Source of the DNA: Mesorhizobium sp. ORS 3359
Lineage (GTDB): Bacteria > Pseudomonadota > Alphaproteobacteria > Rhizobiales > Rhizobiaceae
Length of the DNA: 64,000 nt
Direction of reading: 5' to 3'
NCBI GenBank assembly: GCA_000824845.1
Contig: CCNC01000137.1
Span: 1-64,000, forward strand
Part shown: in pieces, positions 31,557 through 40,780 of the stretch
Layout: the number at the start of each line of letters is the position of its first letter
Position numbering within the stretch: position 1 is the first letter of the stretch
Made by a program: the position numbers and the translations under genes
Notes under the pieces: generated by a model
Database searches by the model: none
Told to the model about the DNA's origin: nothing
What the model saw: the letters and a program-made list of their open reading frames with translations, nothing else

Positions 31557-32525
31557 ATGATGCTCGAATGGGCGTCATTGCGCAGCAGACCTGACGTTCG
31601 GGAGGCCAATGGCCCCGCATCGTCCGGTGGCTTGCCCGATCCTAAGCCCGGCAGGAAGACCGGTATCTCGCTGGCGCTTGGCGGCGGCTGCGCCCGCGGC
31701 TGGGCTCATATCGGCGTGCTGCGCGCGCTTGACGAGGCCGGCATCGAAGTATCGATGATCGCCGGCACTTCGGTTGGCGCCTTGGTCGGCGGCTGCTACC
31801 TGGCCGGCAAGCTGGACGAGTTGGAGGAATTCGCCAGGAGCCTGACCAAGCGGCGCATCTTCGGCCTGCTTGATCTCAATCTGCGCGGCAGCGGCCTGTT
31901 CGGCGGCATGAAGCTCGACCAGCGCCTGCGCGAGCATCTCGACGGCGCCCGCTTCGACGACCTGTCGAAGCCGTTCGTCGCCGTTGCTTCCGAAATCCGC
32001 ACCGGCCATGAGATCTGGCTGTCGAGCGGCTCGCTCGTCACCGCCATGCGGGCTTCTTATGCGCTGCCCGGCGTCTTCGAGCCGGTGCCCTGCAACGGCC
32101 GCATGCTGGTCGACGGCGCGCTGGTCAATCCGGTGCCGGTCTCGGTCTGCCGCGCCTACGAGCAGCCGCTCGTCGTGGCGGTCAACCTGCATTATGACCT
32201 CTTCGGGCGCGCCGCCGTCATCAAGCACAGCGCCGGCGAGCTGGTCGTCGAGAAAGACGCCCCGCGACCCGGCCAGATCAATCCCCAAGCGCACCAGGCG
32301 CGGCTCGGCATCACCGGCGTCATGGTCGAAGCCTTCAACATCATCCAGGACCGGATTTCGCGCGCCAGGCTCGCCGGCGATCCGCCCGACATGTCGCTGC
32401 AGCCGAAGCTCAGCCATATCGGCCTCACCGAATTCCACCGCGCCGACGAGGCGATCAGCCTCGGCTACCAGGCGACGATGTCCCACATCAGCGAATTGAC
32501 CCGGCTGCAGTCCGTTCTGGTCTGA
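31557..32525 (+). CDS. patatin-like phospholipase (RssA/YchK type)
   Basis: This 322-residue protein has the patatin oxyanion loop GGGCARGWAHIGVL, the nucleophile motif GTSVG with Ser72, and the Asp of the dyad in VDGALVNPVPVSVC. Such proteins are serine acyl hydrolases on lipids. The N-terminal 30 residues are low-complexity. GGGAGATC precedes the ATG at 31557. It is convergent with recJ. Confidence 0.9.
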   Translation: MMLEWASLRSRPDVREANGPASSGGLPDPKPGRKTGISLALGGGCARGWAHIGVLRALDEAGIEVSMIAGTSVGALVGGCYLAGKLDELEEFARSLTKRRIFGLLDLNLRGSGLFGGMKLDQRLREHLDGARFDDLSKPFVAVASEIRTGHEIWLSSGSLVTAMRASYALPGVFEPVPCNGRMLVDGALVNPVPVSVCRAYEQPLVVAVNLHYDLFGRAAVIKHSAGELVVEKDAPRPGQINPQAHQARLGITGVMVEAFNIIQDRISRARLAGDPPDMSLQPKLSHIGLTEFHRADEAISLGYQATMSHISELTRLQSVLV

Positions 32526-32537
32526 ATTCCCCGATTG

Positions 32538-34322
32538 CTACGCGAGAGCTGCATCGCTGATGCGAAACTGCACCGTGCGGTTGCCGTTCCAGTAATTGCC
32601 CGACAGCGAACCGGCGATATGCACGGTCCTGCCCCTGTTCTTGAACAGGAATTCACCCAGCGCGGTGTCCACGGCGCGAAAGGCGATCGCCTGAATGTTG
32701 CCGCCGCTTTGCGACTGCAGGTCGACACGAATGTGATTGGTGCCGATCGCGCGCGCGTCGGTCAGCCGGTGGCGCGGCAGCACGAAGACCGGCGCGATGT
32801 GCCCGGCGCCGAACGGGCCGGCTTTCTCCAGCGCGTCGAGCAGCGCGATCGTGGCGCCCTCGGCGGCCAGGGCGCCGTCGATCGCCAGGCTTTCCTCATT
32901 CTGCAGCCGGAAGACATCGGCCGCGGCGCGCTCCTCGAAGAAGGCGCGCAACTCGCCTAGCCTGGCACGCTCGACGGTGATGCCGGCCGCCATCGCATGG
33001 CCGCCGCCCTTGACGATCAGCCCGGCAGCCGCCGCCTCGCGCACCAGCCGGCCAAGGTCGAAGCCGGTCACCGAACGGCCGGAGCCCGTGCCGATGCCGG
33101 TCGAATTGAAGGCGATGGCGAAGGCCGGCCTGCGCGCATAATCCTTGAGCCGCGAGGCGATCAGACCGACAATGCCCGGATGCCAGCTGTTGCTGGCCGT
33201 GACGATGACGGCGGGACCGTTGCCGCCGGCAAGCTCGGCATCGGCCTCGGCGCGCGCCTGCGCCAGCATCTCCTGCTCCATCTGCTGCCGTTCCTGATTC
33301 AGCCGGTCGAGCGTCTCGGCGATGCTTGCCGCTTCGACGGGATCATCGGTGGCCAAAAGCCGGCTGCCGAGCGCCGCGTCGCCGATGCGGCCGCCGGCAT
33401 TGATGCGCGGGCCGATCAGGAAGGACAGATGGAAGGTGTTGATCGGCTCGCCGATGCGCGAGAGCCGCGCCAGCGCCGCCAGCCCCTCGTTCTTCTGCTG
33501 GCGCAACACCTGCAGCCCCTTGACGACGAAGGCGCGGTTGACGCCGGTGAGCGGCACCACGTCGCACACCGTCGCCAGCGCCACCAGATCGAGCATTGAA
33601 AGCAGATCGACGGGCGCGGCCTCCGGCAGCCTTTCGCGCAGCAGCTTTGCCGTCTGTACAAGGCACAGGAAGACGACGCCGGCCGCGCACAGATGCCCTT
33701 GCCCCGACAAATCGTCCTCGCGATTGGGATTGACCACGGCCGCCGCCGGCGGCAGCGGCCCGCCGACCTGGTGGTGGTCGAGCACCACGACGTCGGCGCC
33801 GGCTTCCCCGGCCGCCTCGATCGAGGTCGCGCTGTTGGTGCCGCAATCGACGGTGACGATCAGCTTGGCGCCGCGCGAGATCAGTTCCCGCATCGCTTCC
33901 GGATTGGGCCCGTAGCCTTCGAAGATGCGGTCCGGGATATAGATTTCCGACGGCACCGAAAAATGCGTGAGGAAGCGTTTCAGGAGCGCCGACGAGGCGG
34001 CGCCGTCGACGTCGTAGTCGCCGAAGATTGCCACTTTTTCGCGGGCGACGATCGCATCGGCGAGCCGCGCCGCCGCTTTCTCCATGTCGGTCAGCGATGC
34101 CGGATTCGGCAGAAGCTCGCGAATGGTCGGGTCGAGGAAGCGCTCGGCCTGCTCCGCGCTGACGCCGCGCCCGGCAAGCACCCGCGCGACGATGTCGGGC
34201 ACGCCGTGGCCCTGCGCGATCGCCAAGGCGGCCATGTCCTGCCGCTCGGTCAGCCGGTGTTGCCAGGAAACACCGGTCGCCGACTGCCTGACATCGAGGA
34301 AGAACCGTTTCTCGCCCGTCAT
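32538..34322 (-). CDS. recJ: single-stranded-DNA-specific exonuclease RecJ
   Basis: This 594-residue DHH-superfamily 5'-3' exonuclease functions in recombination and mismatch repair. Motifs include the metal-binding GDYDVDGAAS, DCGTNS, the DHH in VLDHHQVGGPLP, and the C-terminal DHHA1 glycine box VKGGGHAMAAGIT. The ATG at 34322 (MTGEKRFFLDV) is preferred over a GTG six codons upstream. Confidence 0.95.
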   Translation of the reverse strand: MTGEKRFFLDVRQSATGVSWQHRLTERQDMAALAIAQGHGVPDIVARVLAGRGVSAEQAERFLDPTIRELLPNPASLTDMEKAAARLADAIVAREKVAIFGDYDVDGAASSALLKRFLTHFSVPSEIYIPDRIFEGYGPNPEAMRELISRGAKLIVTVDCGTNSATSIEAAGEAGADVVVLDHHQVGGPLPPAAAVVNPNREDDLSGQGHLCAAGVVFLCLVQTAKLLRERLPEAAPVDLLSMLDLVALATVCDVVPLTGVNRAFVVKGLQVLRQQKNEGLAALARLSRIGEPINTFHLSFLIGPRINAGGRIGDAALGSRLLATDDPVEAASIAETLDRLNQERQQMEQEMLAQARAEADAELAGGNGPAVIVTASNSWHPGIVGLIASRLKDYARRPAFAIAFNSTGIGTGSGRSVTGFDLGRLVREAAAAGLIVKGGGHAMAAGITVERARLGELRAFFEERAAADVFRLQNEESLAIDGALAAEGATIALLDALEKAGPFGAGHIAPVFVLPRHRLTDARAIGTNHIRVDLQSQSGGNIQAIAFRAVDTALGEFLFKNRGRTVHIAGSLSGNYWNGNRTVQFRISDAALA

Positions 34323-34400
34323 GCGACGCGCCGTCTGCACATCATCTTTGGGCAGATATCAATATGCGACGGCGGGAGCAATTCGGCGCAGGCGAGCAAT

Positions 34401-34431
34401 CCGGGGAAAAGTGTGGAAGGTTTTTCCCCGG
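34401..34431. terminator. strong hairpin between glpX and recJ
   Basis: CCGGGGAAAA (34401-34410) pairs perfectly with TTTTCCCCGG (34422-34431) around an 11-base loop. It lies 30 bases after the end of leftward glpX and before recJ. The symmetric A/T stem base fits an intrinsic terminator that can work in either direction. Confidence 0.7.
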
Positions 34432-34461
34432 AACGCCGCGGTGGCACTCAAATGGGCGAAA

Positions 34462-35445
34462 TCAGAACTTTTCCAGGTCCTGGTGGCGCGCCTTGATCTC
34501 GCGGACCGTGCGCGAGGACGAGCGCAGCACGATGGTATGCGTGGTGATGAAGGTGCGGCCGAACTTCACCCCGTCGAGCAGATTGCCGTCGGTGACGCCA
34601 GTCGCCGCGAACAGCACGTCGCCGCGCGCCATGTCCTGGGCGCGATAGACCCGCTTCGGATCGGAAATGCCCATCTTCTCAGCCCGCGCCACCTTCTCCG
34701 GCGTGTCGAGGATCAGCCGGCCCAGCATCTGCCCGCCGGTGCAGCGAAGCGCCGCCGCGGCCAGCACGCCTTCCGGCGCACCGCCCGTGCCGAGATAGAT
34801 GTCGATGCCGGTCTCGTCCGGATCGGTGGTGTGGATGACGCCGGCGACATCGCCGTCGCCGATCAGCCGGATCGCCGCGCCCGTGGCGCGCACGGCGTCG
34901 ATCAGCTTGGCGTGACGCGGCCGGTCGAGGATGCAGGCCGTGATGTCGGAAACCGCCACGCCCTTGGCCTTGGCCAGATTGGCGAGGTTCTCGGCCGGCG
35001 AGGCGTCGATGTCGATCAGGCCTTCCGGATAGCCGGGGCCGATGGCGATCTTGTCCATATAGACGTCGGGCGCAAACAGCAGGCTGCCCTTTTCCGCGAT
35101 GGCGATGACCGCAAGCGCATTGGGCAGGTTCTTGGCGCAGATCGTGGTGCCTTCCAGCGGATCGAGCGCGATGTCGACCGCCGGGCCTCTGCCGGTGCCG
35201 ACCTCCTCGCCGATATAGAGCATCGGCGCCTCGTCGCGCTCGCCCTCGCCGATCACCACCGTGCCCTTGATGGCGAGGCGATTGAGCTCCTGACGCATCG
35301 CATCGACCGCCACCTGGTCGGCTGCCTTCTCATCCCCGCGCCCGCGCAGCTTGGCGGCCGCGACGGCGGCCCGCTCGGTGACGCGCACCACTTCCATGGT
35401 GAGGATCCGGTCGAGGCCGGCAGCGATGTTCTGGGCGATGTTCAT
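34462..35445 (-). CDS. glpX: class II fructose-1,6-bisphosphatase
   Basis: This 327-residue enzyme removes the 1-phosphate of fructose 1,6-bisphosphate in gluconeogenesis. GEGERDEAPMLYIGE and DPLEGTT are the metal and substrate motifs of the GlpX family. The ATG at 35445 (MNIAQNIAAGLDR) is chosen over upstream frame. It follows hom in the same direction after 185 bases, in which I see only a weak short hairpin. Confidence 0.95.
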   Translation of the reverse strand: MNIAQNIAAGLDRILTMEVVRVTERAAVAAAKLRGRGDEKAADQVAVDAMRQELNRLAIKGTVVIGEGERDEAPMLYIGEEVGTGRGPAVDIALDPLEGTTICAKNLPNALAVIAIAEKGSLLFAPDVYMDKIAIGPGYPEGLIDIDASPAENLANLAKAKGVAVSDITACILDRPRHAKLIDAVRATGAAIRLIGDGDVAGVIHTTDPDETGIDIYLGTGGAPEGVLAAAALRCTGGQMLGRLILDTPEKVARAEKMGISDPKRVYRAQDMARGDVLFAATGVTDGNLLDGVKFGRTFITTHTIVLRSSSRTVREIKARHQDLEKF

Positions 35446-35630
35446 GGATGGGCATTCCTCGTTGTCTGTTAGCGTCGAGCAATCCCAGAACGGTTGAGCA
35501 CCGGAATTGCTCCGCCTCCCGCCAGAGGCGGGCTTCTTCTGGCAAAGCTCCATGACAACGGCAAGACTTGGCCCGCCATTTTTCGAAATGACAGTAAAAT
35601 CAATCGATTGAAGACGGAACCGGGCCTGGC

Positions 35631-36944
35631 TTATTCCGCCCGCTCGATGCGGATCACTTGCGGTTTGTCGGTCAGATGGCCGTCCTTGGTGATGCCTTCG
35701 ACCGCCTTGCGCACCGCGGCTTCCGTCGTCTCGTGGGTGACGAGGATGACGGTTTTCTGCGCCTGGGTCTCCGCGCTGGCCGCCTGCTGGACGATCGATT
35801 CCAGCGAGATGTCGTTGTCGGCCATGCGCTTTGCGATGGCCGCGAAGACCCCGGTGCGGTCATGCACGGTCAAGCGAATGAAGTACCCTCCCGCATGGCT
35901 GCGCATGCGCGCCTTCTTGTAAGGCTTCAGTTCCTTCGCCGGCCAGCCGAACACCGGAGCGTGCTGGAACCCGGGCCGACTCTTGGCGATGTCGGCAATG
36001 TCGCCGATCACCGCCGACGCGGTGGCGTTGCCGCCGGCGCCTGGACCGGAAAGCAGAAGCTCGCCCAGAATGTCGGTCTCGATCGCCACGGCATTGGTGA
36101 CGCCGTGCACCTGCGCGATGACCGACGCCGTCGGCACCATCGTCGGGTGCACCCGCTGCTCGATGCCGCTGTCGGTGCGCTGGGCGACGCCGAGCAGCTT
36201 GATGCGGTAGCCGAGATCGGCCGCCGCGCGGATGTCGGCCTGGCTGATGTTGGAGATGCCTTCCATATAGATGTCGTTGGCGGCGATCTTCGTGCCGAAG
36301 GCAAGGCTGGTCAGGATCGACAGCTTGTGCGCCGTGTCGTGGCCTTCGATGTCGAAGGTCGGATCGGCCTCGGCGTAGCCCAGCCGCTGCGCGTCCTTCA
36401 GGCAGGCATCGAATGAGATGCCCTCGGCTTCCATGCGGGTCAGGATGTAGTTGCAGGTGCCGTTGAGGATGCCGAAGACACGCGTCACCGCGTTGCCGGC
36501 CATTGCCTCGCGCATCGTCTTGATGACAGGGATGCCACCTGCCACCGCCGCCTCGTAATTGAGCAGCACGCCCTTCTTCTCGGCGATCTCGGCAAGCGCC
36601 ACGCCATGTTTGGCAAGCAGCGCCTTGTTGGCGGTCACGACATGCCGGCCCGCCTCGAGCGCTGCCTTCACCGCCAGCCGCGCCGGCCCTTCGTCGCCGC
36701 CGATCAGCTCGACGAAGACATCGATCTCCGCCTTTTCGGCCATCTTGACCGGATCGTCGAACCATGTCGCGGCGCTGAGATCGATGCCGCGGTTGCGTTT
36801 CCGGTCGCGGGCAGACACGGCCGTCACGACGATGTCGCGGCCGCACTGGCGGGTGAGCTCCGCCGCCTTGTCGCGCAGCACGCGCGCCACTGAGGCGCCC
36901 ACCGTGCCGAGGCCGGCAATTCCAACACGCAACGCTTCAGCCAT
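35631..36944 (-). CDS. hom: homoserine dehydrogenase
   Basis: This 437-residue enzyme reduces aspartate semialdehyde to homoserine for threonine and methionine synthesis. It has the NAD(P)-binding GIAGLGTVGASVARVL, the catalytic domain with GILNGTCNYILTRM and a C-terminal ACT domain (about residues 350-430, FIRLTVHDRTGVFAAIAKRM) for feedback control. The upstream aminotransferase reads in the same direction, so they may form an operon. Confidence 0.96.
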   Translation of the reverse strand: MAEALRVGIAGLGTVGASVARVLRDKAAELTRQCGRDIVVTAVSARDRKRNRGIDLSAATWFDDPVKMAEKAEIDVFVELIGGDEGPARLAVKAALEAGRHVVTANKALLAKHGVALAEIAEKKGVLLNYEAAVAGGIPVIKTMREAMAGNAVTRVFGILNGTCNYILTRMEAEGISFDACLKDAQRLGYAEADPTFDIEGHDTAHKLSILTSLAFGTKIAANDIYMEGISNISQADIRAAADLGYRIKLLGVAQRTDSGIEQRVHPTMVPTASVIAQVHGVTNAVAIETDILGELLLSGPGAGGNATASAVIGDIADIAKSRPGFQHAPVFGWPAKELKPYKKARMRSHAGGYFIRLTVHDRTGVFAAIAKRMADNDISLESIVQQAASAETQAQKTVILVTHETTEAAVRKAVEGITKDGHLTDKPQVIRIERAE

Positions 36945-36986
36945 GTCCGGCGACGCCCCTCAAAAATCCAGAAATATCAGGCAGAC

Positions 36987-38204
36987 TCAGCGCCGAGCGG
37001 CGAGCGGCACCACATTGTTGGGCTGCTTGGCGGTCGATGCCAGAAAGCGCTTGATGTTGCGCGCGGCCTGGCGAATCCGGTGCTCGTTCTCGACCAGCGC
37101 CACGCGCACATAGTCGTCGCCATGCTCGCCGAAGCCGATGCCCGGCGCCACCGCGACATCCGCATGCTCAATGAGCAGCTTGGAGAATTCGAGCGAGCCG
37201 AGATGGCGGAACTGTTCCGGGATCGGCGCCCAGGCGAACATCGAGGCCGCGGGCGCGGGAATGGTCCAGCCGGCGCGGCCGAAGGAATCGACCATCACGT
37301 CGCGGCGCTTATGGTAGACCTCGCGCACCTCCTCGATGTCGGCGCCGTCGCCGTTCAGCGCATGCGCGGCCGCCACCTGGATCGGCGTGAACGCGCCATA
37401 GTCGAGATAGGACTTCACCCGCGTCAGCGCCGAGATCAGCCGCTCGTTGCCGACCGCGAATCCCATGCGCCAGCCCGGCATGGAGAAGGTCTTCGACATC
37501 GAGGTGAACTCGACGCACACGTCGATCGCGCCGGGAACCTGCAGCACCGAAGGCGGCGGGTTGCCGTCGAAATAGATCTCGGAATAGGCAAGATCGGACA
37601 GGATGATGATGTCGTTCTTCTTCGCGAAGGCGACCACGTCCTTGTAGAAATCGAGCGAGGCGACCAGCGCCGTCGGATTCGACGGATAGTTGAGGATCAG
37701 CGCCAGCGGCTTCGGGATAGAGTGGCGGATGCCACGCTCGACCGCCGGGATGAAGCCGTCATCGGGCTCGACCTGCAGCGAGCGGATGACGCCGCCCGAC
37801 ATGATGAAGCCGAAGGCGTGGATCGGATAGGTCGGATTGGGGCACAGGATGACGTCGCCCGGCGCGGTGATCGCCTGCGCCATGTTGGCGAAGCCTTCCT
37901 TCGAGCCGAGCGTGGCCACCACCTGGGTGTCTGGGTTGAGCTTCACGCCGAACCTGCGGGCATAGTAGTTAGCTTGGGCGCGGCGCAGGCCCGGAATGCC
38001 GCGCGAGGACGAATAGCGATGCGTGCGCGGATCGCGCACCACCTCGCACAATTTGTCGACGATGGCTTTCGGCGTCGGCAGGTCCGGATTGCCCATGCCA
38101 AGGTCGATGATGTCGGCGCCGCGCGAACGGGCGCTGGCCTTCAGCCGGTTGACCTGCTCGAACACGTAAGGCGGAAGCCGGCGGACCTTGTGAAATTCTT
38201 CCAT
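36987..38204 (-). CDS. alaC: class I/II aminotransferase (AlaC/LL-diaminopimelate aminotransferase-like)
   Basis: This 405-residue PLP enzyme has the fold-type I motifs NYPSNPTALVASL, the Asp/Tyr pair in ILSDLAYSEIYF, and the PLP lysine in SMSKTFSMPGWRMGF. In Rhizobiales this gene commonly precedes hom and is annotated as alanine or aspartate-pathway aminotransferase; the substrate is not certain. The ATG at 38204 with GGA seven bases upstream is preferred over the GTG at 38219. Confidence 0.88.
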   Translation of the reverse strand: MEEFHKVRRLPPYVFEQVNRLKASARSRGADIIDLGMGNPDLPTPKAIVDKLCEVVRDPRTHRYSSSRGIPGLRRAQANYYARRFGVKLNPDTQVVATLGSKEGFANMAQAITAPGDVILCPNPTYPIHAFGFIMSGGVIRSLQVEPDDGFIPAVERGIRHSIPKPLALILNYPSNPTALVASLDFYKDVVAFAKKNDIIILSDLAYSEIYFDGNPPPSVLQVPGAIDVCVEFTSMSKTFSMPGWRMGFAVGNERLISALTRVKSYLDYGAFTPIQVAAAHALNGDGADIEEVREVYHKRRDVMVDSFGRAGWTIPAPAASMFAWAPIPEQFRHLGSLEFSKLLIEHADVAVAPGIGFGEHGDDYVRVALVENEHRIRQAARNIKRFLASTAKQPNNVVPLAARR

Positions 38205-38254
38205 TGGAGTTCCAGACACGATCGAAGGGGGCGCTTTCGGCGCGCGATATAAAC

Positions 38255-38662
38255 CTAATTGCAGTTAGGGTCGAGGGTCGGGTCGCATTTGCCCTCGATC
38301 TGCCTCAGCGTGTCGCCGCCATGCGTCTTGGCAAGCGTCTTCAGCGCCGCGGAATTCGTCGGCGCCTTGACACTGCCGCCCTTGGCAGCCTGCGCCTGCT
38401 GCTCGGCCTTGAGCCTGGCCAGGTTCGCCGCGGTCTCTTCCTTGGTGAGCTGCTTGGCGGCCACCTGCGGCGGGATGTTGAGGTTCGGGTAGGAGCCGGT
38501 GTCCTTCGGGCCTTCGGTCACGGCCGTCGGCGCTGCATTGTTGGTGCTGGTGCTCGTGCAGCCGCCGGCGGGCAGCAGCACGCCGACCAGCGCGGCCAGG
38601 ACCGCCTTGCGGGAGATCGAACCGAACCTGTTAAAAAAATTCCCGCCAACATTAATCGTCAT
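38255..38662 (-). CDS. small lipoprotein of unknown function
   Basis: This 135-residue protein has a lipoprotein signal (AVLAALVGVLLPAGGC, Cys35) and then a disordered Ser/Thr/Ala segment and a short helical part (TKEETAANLARLKAEQQAQA). It ends with two cysteines (GKCDPTLDPNCN). No domain is recognised. It is divergent from phaC, with a 97-base promoter region between them. Confidence 0.8.
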   Translation of the reverse strand: MTINVGGNFFNRFGSISRKAVLAALVGVLLPAGGCTSTSTNNAAPTAVTEGPKDTGSYPNLNIPPQVAAKQLTKEETAANLARLKAEQQAQAAKGGSVKAPTNSAALKTLAKTHGGDTLRQIEGKCDPTLDPNCN

Positions 38663-38759
38663 ATTGTTTTCCTGGCAGCCGGGTTACTGCGAATTGGACC
38701 CGGTCAGATGTCCCATGGTAATATGTCAAGAAAACGCTCCGGGAGGAACCCCGCGGACC

Positions 38760-40595
38760 ATGTCCAAACCTGACGATTCGGACAAAGCGGAAAATGGCGG
38801 ACCTTCGGCCATCGAGCAATATCTGGTGAAGGATCCCGAGCGCTTCGCCTTGAATATGGCGCGCATGATCGAACAGGCCGGCAAGGCGGCGTCCGCCTGG
38901 ACCGAACCGCGCGAGAAGGGCGAGGTGCGCGATCATGTCGCCGAACCGGTCGTCGACATGGTCAAGACGTTCTCCAAGCTCTCGGAGTACTGGCTTGGCG
39001 ACCCGCAGCGCGCGCTCGAAGCGCAGACGCGGCTCTTCGCCGGCTATATGACGGTCTGGGCGAACGCCATCCAGAAGGTCAATCCCAATGCCGAGGCGCC
39101 ACAGGACGCAGTTCAGCCCGAGCGCGGCGACAAGCGCTTCCAGGACCCCGAATGGGGCCGCAACGCCTTCTTCGATTTCCTCAAGCAGGCCTATCTCGTC
39201 ACCTCGCGCTGGGCGAACGAGCTGGTCGAGCATGCCGAGGGCCTGGACGAGCACACCCGCCACAAGGCGAGCTTCTACGTCAAGCAGGTGTCGAACGCGA
39301 TCGCGCCGTCGAACTTCATCCTGACCAATCCGGAGCTGTTCCGCGAGACCGTGGCCTCGAATGGCGAGAACCTGGTCCGCGGCATGAAGATGCTGGCCGA
39401 GGACATCGCCGCCGGCCGCGGCGACCTGAAGCTGCGCCAGGCCGACTACGCGCCCTTCGAAATCGGTAAGAACATCGCCACCACGCCCGGCAAGGTCATC
39501 GGGCGCAGTGATGTCGCCGAGATCATCCAGTACGATCCGGTGACCGAAACGGTGCTGAAGCGCCCGCTGCTGATCTGCCCGCCATGGATCAACAAATTCT
39601 ATATCCTCGACCTCAACCCGCAGAAATCCTTCATCCGCTGGGCGATCGAGCAGGGCCACACGGTCTTCGTCATCTCCTGGATCAACCCGGACGAGCGCCA
39701 CGGCGCCAAGGGCTGGGAAGCCTATATCCGCGAAGGCCTGCAATACGGTCTCGACATGGTTGAGAAGGCGACCGGTGAGAAGGAAGTCAACGCCATCGGC
39801 TATTGCGTCGGCGGCACGCTGCTTGCCGCGGCCCTCGCGCTGCTGGCGCAAGAAGGCGATAACCGCATCAAATCGGCCACCTTCTTCACTACCCAGGTCG
39901 ACTTCACCTATGCCGGCGACCTCAAGGTCTTCGTCGACGAGGATCAGGTCGCTGCAGTCGAGCGCTCGATGAGCGAGAAGGGCTATCTCGAAGGCACCAA
40001 GATGGCCACCGCCTTCAACATGCTGCGCTCGGGCGATCTGATCTGGCCTTATGTCATCAACAATTATATGCGCGGCAAGGAACCCCTGCCCTTCGACCTG
40101 CTCTACTGGAATTCCGATTCCACGCGCATGGCGGCGGCTAACCACTCCTTCTATCTGCGCAACTGCTATCTCGAGAACAATCTCTCGCGCGGCACGATGG
40201 AGCTAGCCGGGCGCACGGTGTCGCTGGCCGACATCACCATCCCCGTCTACAACCTTGCCACGAAGGAAGACCACATCGCGCCGGCGCTTTCGGTGTTCCT
40301 GGGCTCGCGGTTCTTCGGCGGCGACGTGGAGTATGTGATGGCGGGTTCCGGCCACATCGCCGGCGTCGTTAACCCGCCTGCCGCCAGGAAATATCAGTAC
40401 TGGACCGGCGGCAAGCCGGTGGGCGACTTCAACGCCTGGCTCGCCGCGGCGCATGAGCATCCGGGGTCCTGGTGGACGCACTGGCAGCACTGGATCGAGA
40501 ACCAGGACAACATCCGCGTGCCCGCCCGCGAACCCGGCAAGCGTATGAAAACCTTGGGAGATGCGCCAGGCACCTATGTCAAGGTGCGTGTGTAA
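38760..40595 (+). CDS. phaC: class I poly(3-hydroxyalkanoate) synthase
   Basis: This 611-residue enzyme polymerises hydroxyacyl-CoA into storage polyester granules. It has the PhaC N-terminal domain, the lipase-like box GYCVGGTLLA with the catalytic Cys, the Asp in ATKEDHIAP, and the His in GSGHIAGVVNPP. The ATG at 38760 follows GGGAGGAACCCC. The frame is open to 38499 but that stretch overlaps the divergent lipoprotein. Confidence 0.96.
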   Translation: MSKPDDSDKAENGGPSAIEQYLVKDPERFALNMARMIEQAGKAASAWTEPREKGEVRDHVAEPVVDMVKTFSKLSEYWLGDPQRALEAQTRLFAGYMTVWANAIQKVNPNAEAPQDAVQPERGDKRFQDPEWGRNAFFDFLKQAYLVTSRWANELVEHAEGLDEHTRHKASFYVKQVSNAIAPSNFILTNPELFRETVASNGENLVRGMKMLAEDIAAGRGDLKLRQADYAPFEIGKNIATTPGKVIGRSDVAEIIQYDPVTETVLKRPLLICPPWINKFYILDLNPQKSFIRWAIEQGHTVFVISWINPDERHGAKGWEAYIREGLQYGLDMVEKATGEKEVNAIGYCVGGTLLAAALALLAQEGDNRIKSATFFTTQVDFTYAGDLKVFVDEDQVAAVERSMSEKGYLEGTKMATAFNMLRSGDLIWPYVINNYMRGKEPLPFDLLYWNSDSTRMAAANHSFYLRNCYLENNLSRGTMELAGRTVSLADITIPVYNLATKEDHIAPALSVFLGSRFFGGDVEYVMAGSGHIAGVVNPPAARKYQYWTGGKPVGDFNAWLAAAHEHPGSWWTHWQHWIENQDNIRVPAREPGKRMKTLGDAPGTYVKVRV

Positions 40596-40780
40596 CGGAC
40601 TGTAATGTCTGGTGAGTTGACGGGCCGCCAAAACAGGGCGAAATGGTGGCGTCAATCGTTTCACGGCCTCAAATCGCCTTCCAACGCAGATTAATTCCGA
40701 GGCTTGCAGATTCGACACATGTCCCGTTTCCGGTTGGGAACAGGAGGGTTATCGCGGCGCGACGCTGGAGTGGCGCGGCG

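Noticed and set aside
35518..35532. Short hairpin CCCGCC/GGCGGG between hom and glpX
   Set aside because: Six-pair stem with three-base loop and no U tract on the transcribed strand; common by chance at this GC content.
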